A DNA stretch of 43,975 bases from Candidatus Giovannonibacteria bacterium (GTDB taxonomy: Bacteria > Patescibacteriota > Minisyncoccia > JACPKW01 > UBA11713): assembly GCA_023266875.1 (NCBI GenBank), contig JAHFOJ010000005.1, positions 1 to 43,975 of the forward strand. Reading direction: 5' to 3'. Shown here one piece after another: positions 15,378 through 24,646 of this stretch. The position numbers and the translations under genes are program-made. Within the stretch, counting starts at the first letter, position 1. Every line of letters begins with the position of its first letter. Under the pieces are notes generated by a model. It did not search any database and had not been told where the DNA came from. It saw only the letters and a program-made list of their open reading frames with translations.

Positions 15378-18155
15378 TTATGAGCAGCTCCCCAAATTCT
15401 CTCCGCAGGAGGGACACGTGTAGCAGGAACCAGTTCTGACCATTATCGCCCCGCATCGGCAGGCTGGGGCGTCAGAGAACGAGAATGTTATCGGGCTTTG
15501 TAGAATATTTGCTGAAACAGTTTGCGCCCTAGTCCCTTCAGTTTTAACTTCCGCGGGCGCGTCTGCGACGTGGCCATTTTCTTCCAAATTTTGCGTCGTA
15601 TAAATCCCCATCGCCATCTGATCTTCTACAGACAAGAATTTTATCGCGAGAAATTTTGATATGTAATCCAAAATGGATTTAGCAACCATAATATCTGGAT
15701 TATCTGTGTACCCCGCAGGCTCGAAGCGGGAATGAATCGTCTTTTTTATTAAAGTTTTTACCGGCACGCCGTATTGTAGAGAAACAGACATCAAAATTCC
15801 GATAGAGTCCAAGAGCCCTGAGATTGTTGACCCTTCTTTAGCCATGCGGATAAATATTTCACCGAGCTTCCCATCGTCATATACCCCGTAGTGAATATAG
15901 CCTTCGTGCCCCGCTACTGAAAATTTGTGCCGTCCGGATTTCACATCTGCCGGCAAGCGCCTGCGCCCATCCTCTTCGCGCATCGGATCTTTCGCTTTGA
16001 CTTCGTCTACGGCTTTCTCATTCTCAATTTTCTTTTTGCCGGTGTTGAGCGGTTGCGATCCTTTTGAGCCATCACGATAAATCGCGATGGCTTTAAGGCC
16101 AAGCCGCCATGATTCCATATAAACGTTAGCAACGTCTTCAAGCGTCACAGACGCTGGAAGATTTACAGTTTTTGAAATTGCGCCAGAAATGAATGGCTGT
16201 GCTGCAGCCATCATGCGAACATGGCCCATATAATGAATCGCGCGCAGGCCTGAAGGCGCATGCACGGCGCAATCAAAAACCGCAAGATCTTTATCTTTCA
16301 GATGCGGTGCGCCCTCGATTGTGTCATTCGACAAAATATATTCCGTGATTTCTTTCACGTCCGGATCTGAATATCCAAGATTTTTCAAAGCTTGCTCCAC
16401 AGTCCGGTTTATCATTTTCAAGAATCCCCCGCCCACCAATTTTTTATAAGTAATGAGTGAGAAAGCCGGCTCCACGCCGGTCGTGTCGCAATCCATCATA
16501 AATGAAATTGTTCCGGTCGGGGCAAGCACTGTCGCCTGCGAATTTCTGATGCCGTAAATTTTTCCGCGCTCATACGCCATCGTCCAGCATAAATTCGCCG
16601 CATCCCAAACCGCTTTGGGTAAATATTCTTTTGAAATTTTCTTGGCTTCATCGCCGTGCATACGCAAAACATTTAACATCGGCTCTCTATTTTTTTCAAA
16701 TCCATTGAACGGGCTTACCGCTTCGGCAACGTAAGTTGACGTGACATATGCCTCTCCGGTCATTATCGAGGTGATAGCACCTGCCCAAGCGCGTCCAGCA
16801 TCGGAATCGTATGGAAGTCCCTTAAACATTAGAAATGCTCCGAGGTTCGCATAGCCCAAGCCTAATTCGCGGTAATTTGTGGCGTTCTTCCCGATTTCTT
16901 CTGTCGGATATGAAGAATGCCCAACGATGATGTCTTGCGCAATTATGAAAATTTTTACTGTATGCCGGAAACCCTCTATGTCAAAATTTTCTTTTTCGTC
17001 GAGAAAGCGCATCAAATTGATCGAGGCAAGGTTGCATGCGGAATTATCCAAATGCATATATTCCGAGCATGGGTTTGATCCGTTGATGCGCCCGGTATTT
17101 GAGCAGGTGTGCCACTTATTTATAGTTGTATCAAACTGCATTCCAGGATCGGCGCAGTGCCATGCGGCATCCGAGATTAATTGCATCAAATCTTTCGCCC
17201 GAACGCGCTCAACTGCTTCCCCGGTTTTCACCATTTTCAATTCCCAAGAACCATCATCCTCGACAGCGCGCATAAACTCGTCCGTGGCGCGGACGGAATT
17301 ATTCGCATTCTGGAAAAATACGTTCCCGTAAATTTCCCCATCAATCGCGTCGTCGTAACCAATTTGGATAAGCGCCTTTGCTTTTTCTTCTTCCTTCCAT
17401 TTGCACAAAATAAAATCTCTGATGTCCGGATGATCGGCATTCAAAATTACCATTTTTGCCGCACGACGATTCTTGCCGCCAGACTTAATCGTTCCCGCAA
17501 TCGCATCAGCGCCTTTCATGAATGACACGGGTCCGGATGCTTTGCCTTTGCGCCCGAGAGTCTCCCGCGAAGAACGGATCGCCGAGAGATTCGCCCCGGC
17601 ACCCGAACCGCCGGAAAAAATAAAAAGTTCCGTGCGATACCAATCAGAAATTGATTCTTTTGTGTCTTCAACTTTCAAAATGAAACAAGCCGAGCACTGC
17701 GGCTTTGCTTCTACCCCTACGTTGAACCAAACCGGGGAATTAAATGAGCCCTTTTGGCTTACTAAGATGTGGGTCAATTCTTCGTTGAAAACTTTAGCAT
17801 CTTTATCTGACACAAAATAGCCGGATTCCTTGCCCCAAGCGGTTATTGTGTCAGAAACGCGGGATATTAGCTCTTTTGCCGAAGATTCCCGACCAGCATG
17901 CCCAACATGCCCGGAGAAATATTTCTCCGCGACAATATCGCATGCGGTCTGCGACCAAAAACTGGGGACTTCAACATCGTTTTGTTCAAAAACAATTTCG
18001 CCTTTAGCATTTTTAATTAAGGCGCGGCGTTTCTCCCAACGAAACTGGTCAAAAGGATGGATGTCATCTTTTGAAAAGAAGCGCTTGAGAGAAATGCCCT
18101 TCCCTAAATTAGAAGAAATTCCGGGGAGAGCTTTAGTTAAAACCTCGGGAGACAT
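15378..18155 (-). CDS. nrdJ: Adenosylcobalamin-dependent (class II) ribonucleotide reductase
   Basis: The 925-residue enzyme reduces ribonucleotides to deoxyribonucleotides using a radical made from adenosylcobalamin. Seen in order: CSACFILKVED (a redox cysteine region), FSGGSGAGANLSAIRSSRE and KSGGKNRRAAKM of the class II barrel, NPCSEYMHLDNSACNLASIN (active-site N-x-C-x-E), LAPTGTISFMMDCDTTG, a TSCPD-type domain (SGRHKFSVAG onward), and a C-terminal zinc ribbon CRCGAIMVRTGSCYTCPSCG. No ATP-cone is evident. No class I radical subunit gene is nearby. CobO close by supplies the cofactor, and no B12 riboswitch is seen in the 133-nt spacer to ftsZ. Confidence 0.95.
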   Translation of the reverse strand: MSPEVLTKALPGISSNLGKGISLKRFFSKDDIHPFDQFRWEKRRALIKNAKGEIVFEQNDVEVPSFWSQTACDIVAEKYFSGHVGHAGRESSAKELISRVSDTITAWGKESGYFVSDKDAKVFNEELTHILVSQKGSFNSPVWFNVGVEAKPQCSACFILKVEDTKESISDWYRTELFIFSGGSGAGANLSAIRSSRETLGRKGKASGPVSFMKGADAIAGTIKSGGKNRRAAKMVILNADHPDIRDFILCKWKEEEKAKALIQIGYDDAIDGEIYGNVFFQNANNSVRATDEFMRAVEDDGSWELKMVKTGEAVERVRAKDLMQLISDAAWHCADPGMQFDTTINKWHTCSNTGRINGSNPCSEYMHLDNSACNLASINLMRFLDEKENFDIEGFRHTVKIFIIAQDIIVGHSSYPTEEIGKNATNYRELGLGYANLGAFLMFKGLPYDSDAGRAWAGAITSIMTGEAYVTSTYVAEAVSPFNGFEKNREPMLNVLRMHGDEAKKISKEYLPKAVWDAANLCWTMAYERGKIYGIRNSQATVLAPTGTISFMMDCDTTGVEPAFSLITYKKLVGGGFLKMINRTVEQALKNLGYSDPDVKEITEYILSNDTIEGAPHLKDKDLAVFDCAVHAPSGLRAIHYMGHVRMMAAAQPFISGAISKTVNLPASVTLEDVANVYMESWRLGLKAIAIYRDGSKGSQPLNTGKKKIENEKAVDEVKAKDPMREEDGRRRLPADVKSGRHKFSVAGHEGYIHYGVYDDGKLGEIFIRMAKEGSTISGLLDSIGILMSVSLQYGVPVKTLIKKTIHSRFEPAGYTDNPDIMVAKSILDYISKFLAIKFLSVEDQMAMGIYTTQNLEENGHVADAPAEVKTEGTRAQTVSANILQSPITFSFSDAPACRCGAIMVRTGSCYTCPSCGENLGSCS

Positions 18156-18288
18156 AATATATTCATACTAACTTTAATAAAGATGCAAAACTATGCAAAA
18201 GGTTAAAAAAAGCTGTGCATAACAGACGCCTAAAGAAAAACCGCGCCACAAACTTCGGCGATGCATTAAGAGAAAGCAAAAACTTCAC

Positions 18289-19401
18289 TTAAATCTTTTT
18301 AGAACGCCTCAAGAAAGCTGGGACAGCATCCCAAGTTTCATCAGCATCTTTCAAATCCGTCTCTTGTTCAGGAGTTTTAGATATAACATTCTCGCGTATA
18401 AGCGGCAGCTCTGATGACTGGAAAAGAGTCGACGCGCGCCCGAAACCCGACGGGAAACCGGAAGCGATTACGGTAACTTTAAACTCCCCTTTACGCAATC
18501 TTTCGTCTCTAACCGCTCCAAAAATAATTTTTGCTTCCTTGTCCACGTTCTCCGTGATTAATTTTGCAGCTTCCTGAACCTCCCACATAGACAGGTCGTC
18601 TTTCCCTGCAATAGTGAAAAGCACTCCGCGCGCGCCTTCGGCCGAAATTTCCAGCAGTGGCGAGTTTACAGCGAGCCGCGCGGCTTCCTGCGCCCGATTC
18701 TTTCCCGAAGCAACACCAATTCCGATTATCGCCGATCCGGAATTGGTGAGTACCGTGCGAACATCGGCAAAATCCACGTTAACAATTCCTGGAGTTATTA
18801 TTAAGTCAGTAATTCCCTCAACTGCGTGGCGCAATACTTCGTCACACATCGCAAAAGCCGTTAAAAACGGGGTGTCGCGTTCGACAATGTTCAAGAGTCT
18901 GTCATTAGGTATTGCGATCATGGAGTCAACTGACTTTCGAAGGCGCGCTAAACCTTCTTCGGCGATCCTTCTTCTCGTCTCTCCTTCAAACGCAAATGGT
19001 TTTGTTACAACAGCAACAGTCAACGCACCCAAATTTTTTGCGATGTCCGCGATAATCGAAATTCCTCCCGTGCCAGTGCCTCCTCCCATGCCGCATGTAA
19101 CAAAAATCAAATCCGCACCTCGGAGCATCTCTTCAAGCTCTCTACGGTTTTCTTCTGCAGCCTGCCGCCCAATTTCAGGATTCATTCCCGCACCCAAACC
19201 CCGCGTAATATTTTTACCTACGTGAAGCTTTTTGGGAGCGAGCGCGTTATGCAAATCTTGAGCATCAGTGTTGACTGCAATAAAATCAACTCCTTTGACT
19301 TTAGAGCGAATCATATGGTCGACGGCATTGCAGCCAGAACCGCCTATTCCAACTACCTTCAGGCGCGCCGATGTTTCAAACTCTGGTTTAACTTGGGGCA
19401 T
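18289..19401 (-). CDS. ftsZ: Cell division GTPase FtsZ
   Basis: The 370-residue tubulin homologue forms the division ring. The GTP signature GMGGGTGTGG lies near residue 105 and the T7 loop NVDFADVRTVL near 205. The C-terminal peptide WDAVPAFLRRSKKI ends the protein; the VPAFLRR core is the docking motif for FtsA and other partners. The linker is short (about 40 residues). It follows ftsA by 52 nt on the same strand, the classical ftsA-ftsZ order. Confidence 0.97.
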   Translation of the reverse strand: MPQVKPEFETSARLKVVGIGGSGCNAVDHMIRSKVKGVDFIAVNTDAQDLHNALAPKKLHVGKNITRGLGAGMNPEIGRQAAEENRRELEEMLRGADLIFVTCGMGGGTGTGGISIIADIAKNLGALTVAVVTKPFAFEGETRRRIAEEGLARLRKSVDSMIAIPNDRLLNIVERDTPFLTAFAMCDEVLRHAVEGITDLIITPGIVNVDFADVRTVLTNSGSAIIGIGVASGKNRAQEAARLAVNSPLLEISAEGARGVLFTIAGKDDLSMWEVQEAAKLITENVDKEAKIIFGAVRDERLRKGEFKVTVIASGFPSGFGRASTLFQSSELPLIRENVISKTPEQETDLKDADETWDAVPAFLRRSKKI

Positions 19402-19453
19402 AATAGTATGAACTAAGACTAATGGTTTTAAAATCGCGAGTCAAACTCCTATA

Positions 19454-20623
19454 TTAAGGGATGAAAGACTTAAACCAAGTGGCTAATTTTTGCTTAAATT
19501 GCGAAGGTTTTTTAGCCGCGATGCCGGTCTCTTTATCTTCATCAAGAACCAGCAAAGAAACTCCCAAAGCGGCCGCCCAAATCGGATCGGCTATCTTATG
19601 ATTAGTCTCGAGTACTGAATTTCGTCCGAGGCGGGCGGGTAAGCGTAGCGAATTTTTTGCGAAATCCGCAATTCCTTCAAGTCTAGACCCCCCACCCGCA
19701 AGCGCTGCGCCTCCAGGCAAAAGGCCGGATCGCGAAATTTTTTTGAGATGGGTTTCAACAAGTTCGAACATATCCTCCAACCTCGCCTCCACAATATTTT
19801 GAAGTTTTCTTCTGGTTATCTGCGAGGAATCTGGCATTTCAATTCCTAATTTTATTTTTTCCGCGGTATCGAGAGACACTTGAAATCCGAGCGCTATATC
19901 ATTTGTTATGTGATTTGAGCCGAAAGGGAAAACAGCGATTGAAAAAGGAAGTCCATTTTCAAAAACTCCCAGAGCAGAAGTGTCAAAACCTATATCCAAA
20001 ACGAGCGCTCCGACTTCGCGCTCGCGCGGGCTTAGAACAGATCTAGAAACGCCCGCCGGACCTACCAAAACATCATCTATCGCAACGCCGGATTTATCGA
20101 CCGCGTCTATCAAATCAGCAAGCGATTTTCTCTGGGCTGTAAGAAATAATATTTCCCCGTCGAGATTCTCTCCTTTCATGCCCGAGGGGTCTTTCGCGGC
20201 CTCAACACCGTCAACGTTGAAACCAAGGCCGATCGAATCTAAAATTTCTTTATTTTGCAAAGCGACGAGGGAGGAACGCGCCTGCTTTATTACCCTTTCA
20301 ATGTCGTGACTCGTCACCTCGCCATCGGCGCGCGACACCGCGACGCGCGCTCGCGCTTTTTGAAACCCGAGCGCGGTTGAACCAAAACATAAAAAAGCGT
20401 GGCGGAATGGTATCCCGCTTGTTCGTTCTGCAGACCGTACAGCTTCTTTAATTGATTCAATTACAAGTTCTGGCTTAATAATCGCGCCTTTGCGCACGCC
20501 TTCAGATTTCGAAAGTCCCGCCCCTAATATGCGAATACCCGGCAAGTCAGGCCTTCTTTCGGAAATTAAGGCCTTAACGTTTGCCGATCCTATGTCCAAA
20601 ACATTTACAATATGCCGCGCCAT
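19454..20623 (-). CDS. ftsA: Cell division protein FtsA (actin-like membrane anchor)
   Basis: The 389-residue protein has the actin-fold phosphate loop VLDIGSANVKALI at the N-terminus, the second phosphate segment GALVLDIGFDTSALGVF and the adenosine segment LAGGGSRLEGI. Residues of about 80-165 form the FtsA-specific SHS2/1C domain. The last residues, QFKQKLATWFKSFIP, make a short amphipathic helix, the membrane-binding element that tethers FtsZ filaments. FtsZ, encoded next, carries the matching C-terminal peptide. Confidence 0.93.
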   Translation of the reverse strand: MARHIVNVLDIGSANVKALISERRPDLPGIRILGAGLSKSEGVRKGAIIKPELVIESIKEAVRSAERTSGIPFRHAFLCFGSTALGFQKARARVAVSRADGEVTSHDIERVIKQARSSLVALQNKEILDSIGLGFNVDGVEAAKDPSGMKGENLDGEILFLTAQRKSLADLIDAVDKSGVAIDDVLVGPAGVSRSVLSPREREVGALVLDIGFDTSALGVFENGLPFSIAVFPFGSNHITNDIALGFQVSLDTAEKIKLGIEMPDSSQITRRKLQNIVEARLEDMFELVETHLKKISRSGLLPGGAALAGGGSRLEGIADFAKNSLRLPARLGRNSVLETNHKIADPIWAAALGVSLLVLDEDKETGIAAKKPSQFKQKLATWFKSFIP

Positions 20624-20635
20624 TTTTTTAATAAA

Positions 20636-21031
20636 CTAAATAGAATATTTCTTAAGAAGTCTCGCTTCCACAATCTGCATGTTTCGAGCTTTTTTTAGAC
20701 CGCCTTCATGATCAAATCCAGCTAAATGCAAAACCCCGTGCAAAAATAAATACCACAATCTTGATTTGAAAGTAATTTTCTTGGCTTTAGCTTCCTTCCT
20801 TATCAAATCCGCGTCAAAAAAAATTTGTCCACGATATTCATCTAAAGCAAACGACAAAACATTTGTAGTTTTGTCTTCCCCGCGATAAGTTTTGTTTAAA
20901 GTTTTCATAGTTTCGCTTGAAGTAAAAACAAGTTCGAGCCTGTAGGAGCGGCCAAGAATTTCTTGTAACGCCTCGTCGAAAGGGAGGTCTTTTGTTATAT
21001 TTGTTTTTTTAAAATTCTTAAAAAAGAGCAT
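20636..21031 (-). CDS. ybeY: Endoribonuclease YbeY (16S rRNA maturation)
   Basis: The 131-residue protein carries the UPF0054 zinc motif HGVLHLAGFDHEGG (three metal histidines) and the upstream RGEDKTTNVLSFAL segment. YbeY trims or checks the 16S rRNA 3' end. ATG 21031 is preferred to the GTG one codon earlier because it overlaps the yqeY stop as TGATG, the usual translational coupling. It is part of the rpsU-yqeY-ybeY run. Confidence 0.92.
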   Translation of the reverse strand: MLFFKNFKKTNITKDLPFDEALQEILGRSYRLELVFTSSETMKTLNKTYRGEDKTTNVLSFALDEYRGQIFFDADLIRKEAKAKKITFKSRLWYLFLHGVLHLAGFDHEGGLKKARNMQIVEARLLKKYSI

Positions 21032-21489
21032 CACTCGAGTAGCCGATTCAAGATCCGCGAGATTCGCTCTCCAGAGGCCTTGCCCCTTAAGACCGGCATT
21101 GAAATTTTCATTACCCTGCCGAATTCACTCTTTCCTTTGGCGCCGGCTTCGCGTATACCTTCTTTCAGAATTCGTTCAAGTTCCGCATCAGAAAGTTCAG
21201 GCGGTAGGTAGCCGGACAAAATTTCCATTTCTTTGTTTTCATTTTCAGCAAGTTCCGGACGATTGCCTTTCCTGAATTCTTCCGAAGCATCCCGGCGTTT
21301 TTTTACTTCAGAGCGGATGACTTCGAGCACTTCATCGTCAGAAAGGCCTTGATCTTTCTTCAAAAGCTGGATTTCCTTATTACATATCGCCGCTGTAAGC
21401 ATGCGCAACACAGATAATCTCGTCCGTTCTCCGGATTTCATTGCCTCCTTAAGGTTCTTATCTATGATTTTTCTAAGCGTTTCGCCCAT
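21031..21489 (-). CDS. YqeY/GatB-related protein
   Basis: The 152-residue protein belongs to the YqeY family, related to the C-terminal domain of the amidotransferase subunit GatB: a helical N-terminal half (LKEAMKSGERTRLSVLRMLT) and a C-terminal GKSEFGRVMKISMPVLRGKASGERISRILNRLL. It is thought to interact with tRNA or aminoacyl-tRNA factors, but its reaction is not established. It overlaps the rpsU stop by one base (TAATG) and the ybeY start at TGATG, so all three are coupled. It ends in TGA, showing UGA is a stop here. Confidence 0.9.
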   Translation of the reverse strand: MGETLRKIIDKNLKEAMKSGERTRLSVLRMLTAAICNKEIQLLKKDQGLSDDEVLEVIRSEVKKRRDASEEFRKGNRPELAENENKEMEILSGYLPPELSDAELERILKEGIREAGAKGKSEFGRVMKISMPVLRGKASGERISRILNRLLE

Positions 21490-21710
21490 TATTCAATTTT
21501 ACCGAGTTTGCGAAGATATGCCATTTCTTTTTGCCAAGCTATGCGCCGCAATGCTTCCCGGCGTTCTTTGTATTCAGATTTGCTCCGTTCTCTATATTGC
21601 TTCGAGCGAATATCGATAAGAATACCTGAACGCTGAATCTTCCTTGTAAAACGGCGCAATAGGCCCCCAACTGACTCGTTTTCCCTTCGCTTAACTTCAA
21701 CTTTATTCAT
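21489..21710 (-). CDS. rpsU: Ribosomal protein bS21
   Basis: The 73-residue basic protein matches bS21: VEVKRRENESVGGLLRRFTR at the N-terminus and a lysine/arginine-rich helical tail (SEYKERREALRRIAWQKEM). It sits at the 16S 3' end near the anti-Shine-Dalgarno and helps initiation. Linkage to yqeY and ybeY is a common arrangement and here is by direct overlap. Confidence 0.93.
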   Translation of the reverse strand: MNKVEVKRRENESVGGLLRRFTRKIQRSGILIDIRSKQYRERSKSEYKERREALRRIAWQKEMAYLRKLGKIE

Positions 21711-21734
21711 AGCAAATTTATACGATATTTTGGC

Positions 21735-22106
21735 TTAAACTTCAAGTTTTCCCGGAGAGCTCGGCCATCCGCCAAGCAAATGAAGGTGGATGTGGCTGAT
21801 AATTTGGCCGCCTTCCTGTCCTACATTGAAAACCAATTTATAACCGGATAATTTCTTTCCCTCCGCAATTTTTTTTGCTCCAAGTATAAGGCGTTCCGCG
21901 ACTCCTGCGTTTTCGCTATCCAAATCACTGACAGATTCTATGTGCTTTTTCGGAATAACAAGAATATGGACAGGCGCTTTCGGATTAATATCGTCGAAAG
22001 CCAAAACATCATCCTCCTCCAGAATAAATTCTGTAGGAATTTCTTTTTTGATAATTTTACAGAAAATACAGCTTGCCCCGTCTGAATTTTTAAGCGCGGT
22101 TTCCAT
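21735..22106 (-). CDS. HIT-family nucleotide hydrolase
   Basis: The 123-residue protein has the histidine triad HIHLHLLGGW near its C-terminus, the N-terminal zinc cysteines in CIFCKIIKKEIPTEF, and VLAFDDINPKAPVHILVIPKKHI. It fits the HinT-like group that hydrolyses AMP-linked adducts. It lies between hisS and rpsU in the same-strand block. Physiological substrate unknown. Confidence 0.93.
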   Translation of the reverse strand: METALKNSDGASCIFCKIIKKEIPTEFILEEDDVLAFDDINPKAPVHILVIPKKHIESVSDLDSENAGVAERLILGAKKIAEGKKLSGYKLVFNVGQEGGQIISHIHLHLLGGWPSSPGKLEV

Positions 22107-22152
22107 TATAACAAATATTTATTAGTAAAAATTCGTGCGGGGTCCATATTTT

Positions 22153-23523
22153 TTATAATTGATTTAAATCTTCTTCCGAGAACTCGGCCTTTGGCATTCG
22201 CTTCGAAAACGGCACGCTTTTTAATTTCGAATGCAGACGTTCAATAACTTTGGCAAAAGGCAAACTTTCCTGCATCCCCGAATCCATGTCGCGGATTATT
22301 ACCGTTCCATCCATAGCCTCTTTCTGGCCAATAATTAAGCTGAAATCGGCTCCGACTTTCGATGCGATACGAAGCTGTCCGCGTATAGAATCTTTGGATA
22401 ATGACTGCGACAAAGGAATTTTTGCTTTTCGGAATTCTTCCATGAGGTACAAGCTCTTTTTCTTGGCCGCATCACCCAGCTGAATTAAAAATACGCGCGG
22501 CGGCTGACCTTTGTATTCTTCCAAATCCGCGCTTTGACGCAAAACTTCAGCTACCCGATCCACTCCGAATGCGCCGCCCACAGCAGGCACATGCCTCCCG
22601 CCCAAAACATCGCCGAGATAGTCATACCGCCCGCCGCCGCCCACCTCTAGGCGCCGTGCTGGCTCCTTTTCATTTTCAGGCGGGATAGTCACGATAAATT
22701 CAAAAACCGTGCGGCTGTAATAATCAAGACCGCGAACAAGGTATGGGTTTAAGCGATACGAAATTTCAAGCGTATCCATAAATTCCAAAACGCTCTTGAA
22801 ATGCTTCTTGCATTCGTCGCATAGATATTCAATCATCTGCGGCGCCTTCTGCTTCAACTCCGCGCAAGTCGGTTCTTTGCAATCAAGCAGCCGCAACGGA
22901 TTTTCTTTATATCTCCTTTTGCAATCCTTGCAGAGCTGATTAAAATGCTTTCTATAGTACGCGACGAGCTCCTTGCGGTAAATCGGCCTACATTCCTTAT
23001 CGCCAATAGTGTTAAGTTCAAGCGTCGCATCAATTTTTATCTCTTTAAAAATCAAATTGAACATCCGTATTGTGGTAGCATCCGCCACAGCTAGATCTTC
23101 TCCTAAAATATCGAGGTCGAACTGGGTAAATTCGCGGAAGCGTCCTTTTTGCGGAGACTCATGCCTGAAGCAAGAGCCGACAGAGTAAACCATAACCGGC
23201 TGGGGTTCTGACTGCATGCCATGCTCAAAATACGCGCGCATTGTGGGCACGGTTTTTTCCGGGCGCAATACTAAATGATCGCCCCCGCGCGAGCGGAAAG
23301 TATACATTTGCTTTTCGACCATATCGGTCGTGTCACCCAAAGCCGCTAAAAACAAATCCGCGTGCTCGAAAGCGGGCGTCTGAATTTTGTGATAACCGTA
23401 ATAACGCGCGAGCTCCTCCGCCCTCTTTTTAATTTCATCAAAAATAACTAAATCGCTTTCAAGCAAATCCCTCGTGCCACGGGGCGTCTTTAATAATTCT
23501 TTTTTGAATTGTTTTGATAGCAT
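22153..23523 (-). CDS. hisS: Histidine-tRNA ligase
   Basis: The 456-residue class II synthetase has motif 2 FRHESPQKGRFREFTQFD, the HisRS-specific LVRGLDYYSRTVFEF, motif 3 around GGAFGVDRV, and a C-terminal anticodon-binding domain (PPRVFLIQLGDAA onward). A cysteine-containing insertion at about residues 195-245 (CKDCKRRYKENP, CDECKKHF) could bind zinc, as in some bacterial HisRS. It starts five nt after lepB on the same strand. Confidence 0.95.
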   Translation of the reverse strand: MLSKQFKKELLKTPRGTRDLLESDLVIFDEIKKRAEELARYYGYHKIQTPAFEHADLFLAALGDTTDMVEKQMYTFRSRGGDHLVLRPEKTVPTMRAYFEHGMQSEPQPVMVYSVGSCFRHESPQKGRFREFTQFDLDILGEDLAVADATTIRMFNLIFKEIKIDATLELNTIGDKECRPIYRKELVAYYRKHFNQLCKDCKRRYKENPLRLLDCKEPTCAELKQKAPQMIEYLCDECKKHFKSVLEFMDTLEISYRLNPYLVRGLDYYSRTVFEFIVTIPPENEKEPARRLEVGGGGRYDYLGDVLGGRHVPAVGGAFGVDRVAEVLRQSADLEEYKGQPPRVFLIQLGDAAKKKSLYLMEEFRKAKIPLSQSLSKDSIRGQLRIASKVGADFSLIIGQKEAMDGTVIIRDMDSGMQESLPFAKVIERLHSKLKSVPFSKRMPKAEFSEEDLNQL

Positions 23524-23528
23524 ATAAA

Positions 23529-24080
23529 TTAATTTGCCTTATAAAATCCGGGCAAATAACCGAATCGGTTCGGAGGCCAAAGCCTGGTTAGCACGCGGCC
23601 AACTACTAAGTTTCGCGAGAGCGGCCCCCAAGCCCGCGAATCCGAAGAAAAAAGTCGATTATCTCCAAGCATGAAATATTCATTTTCTTTTAGAGTAACG
23701 ACGCCGTCTGGAGTGGTCAAAGTTTCTGAAAGATACGGCTCTTTTATTTCTTCGCGTTTTGAACCCTCATCAAGATACACCTTATTATCTTTAACCTCGA
23801 TGGATTCTCCCGGCAGACCGATTATACGTTTTATGAAAAACTTGGAAGTGTCCTGGGGATAGCGAAATACTATAACTTCTCCGCGTTCTGGGGCACGAAA
23901 ATTATAAGATAGTTCGTCTATTATCAAATATTGCCCATCATCGAAAGTCGGCTCCATGGATGCGCCGCGGACAATGAACGGTTGCGCAACCCATGTGCGA
24001 ATAGGGATTATGATAATTGCAGAAATTATTATGAAGCGCAGAAAATCTTTGAAAAAAGACCCTTTTGAGTGTTCTGACAT
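23529..24080 (-). CDS. lepB: Signal peptidase I
   Basis: The 183-residue enzyme has one N-terminal membrane helix (FLRFIIISAIIIIPI), the catalytic serine in RGASMEPTFDDG (box B), the catalytic lysine in KFFIKRIIGLPGE (box D) and box E GDNRLFSSDSRAWG. It cleaves signal peptides at the outer membrane face. It starts the minus-strand run and is divergent from pth, 58 nt away. Clients in this window would include the secreted protein at 12976 and the pilins. Confidence 0.95.
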   Translation of the reverse strand: MSEHSKGSFFKDFLRFIIISAIIIIPIRTWVAQPFIVRGASMEPTFDDGQYLIIDELSYNFRAPERGEVIVFRYPQDTSKFFIKRIIGLPGESIEVKDNKVYLDEGSKREEIKEPYLSETLTTPDGVVTLKENEYFMLGDNRLFSSDSRAWGPLSRNLVVGRVLTRLWPPNRFGYLPGFYKAN

Positions 24081-24138
24081 GCATCAATAGTAATGAAACC
24101 GGCTTTTAAAATCAAGTTTTGATGCTAGAATTATCTAT

Positions 24139-24642
24139 ATGGCTGGCTATTATATAGTAGGGCTTGGGAATCCGGGGTCAGAATTTGACGGCTCGCCCCA
24201 CAACACAGGCAAATTAATGGCCGAGATATTCGCGGAAAAATACAAAGGCAAAAAAGCAAAAGTAATTCTTCCTGATACTTTTATGAATCAGTCAGGAAAA
24301 GCCGTCAAAGGGATCCCAGCGAAATGGTTAATCTTGCTTCATGATGATATTGATCTCCCGCTCGGGAAATTTAAAATAGTCTTTAACCGCGGTTCGGGAG
24401 GGCATAAAGGAGTTGAATCCGTAATACGAGCAATTGGTTCGGAAAAATTCGCGCGCATTCGAATCGGCATTTCCCCAAAAAAGAAACCGAATCATAGGGA
24501 TTTAATGAAATACCTAACCCGCAAATTCAAACCATCCGAATCTGCCGCTATCAAAAAAATATCTAAAAAAGTTTTAGAAGCCCTAGACTCGATCATCGCA
24601 GAAGGCCACGAAAAAGCGATGAGTTTATATAATAGTAATTAA
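24139..24642 (+). CDS. pth: Peptidyl-tRNA hydrolase (short form)
   Basis: The 167-residue enzyme recycles peptidyl-tRNA. It has YYIVGLGNPGSEF, the catalytic histidine in PHNTG, the substrate asparagine in PDTFMNQSGK, the aspartate in LLHDDIDLPLGK and GSGGHKGVESV. The usual length is 185-200; here about 20 residues are missing between PHNTG and PDTFMNQ, a surface region. The residue after the second histidine is lysine (GGHKG) where Escherichia coli has asparagine. Its last 32 nt are repeated at 25274-25305, beyond an inserted toxin-antitoxin pair. Confidence 0.92.
   Translation: MAGYYIVGLGNPGSEFDGSPHNTGKLMAEIFAEKYKGKKAKVILPDTFMNQSGKAVKGIPAKWLILLHDDIDLPLGKFKIVFNRGSGGHKGVESVIRAIGSEKFARIRIGISPKKKPNHRDLMKYLTRKFKPSESAAIKKISKKVLEALDSIIAEGHEKAMSLYNSN
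24611..24642 (+). repeat. Direct repeat, copy 1: pth 3' end
   Basis: The last 32 nt of pth, encoding KAMSLYNSN and the stop. It matches 25274-25305 at 31 of 32 positions; the one difference (TTA/TTG) is a synonymous leucine codon. Confidence 0.9.
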
Positions 24643-24646
24643 AAAT

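Noticed and set aside
18156-18288. Cobalamin riboswitch ahead of nrdJ
   Set aside because: The 133-nt spacer is A-rich and lacks the B12-box GCCACTG-type core.
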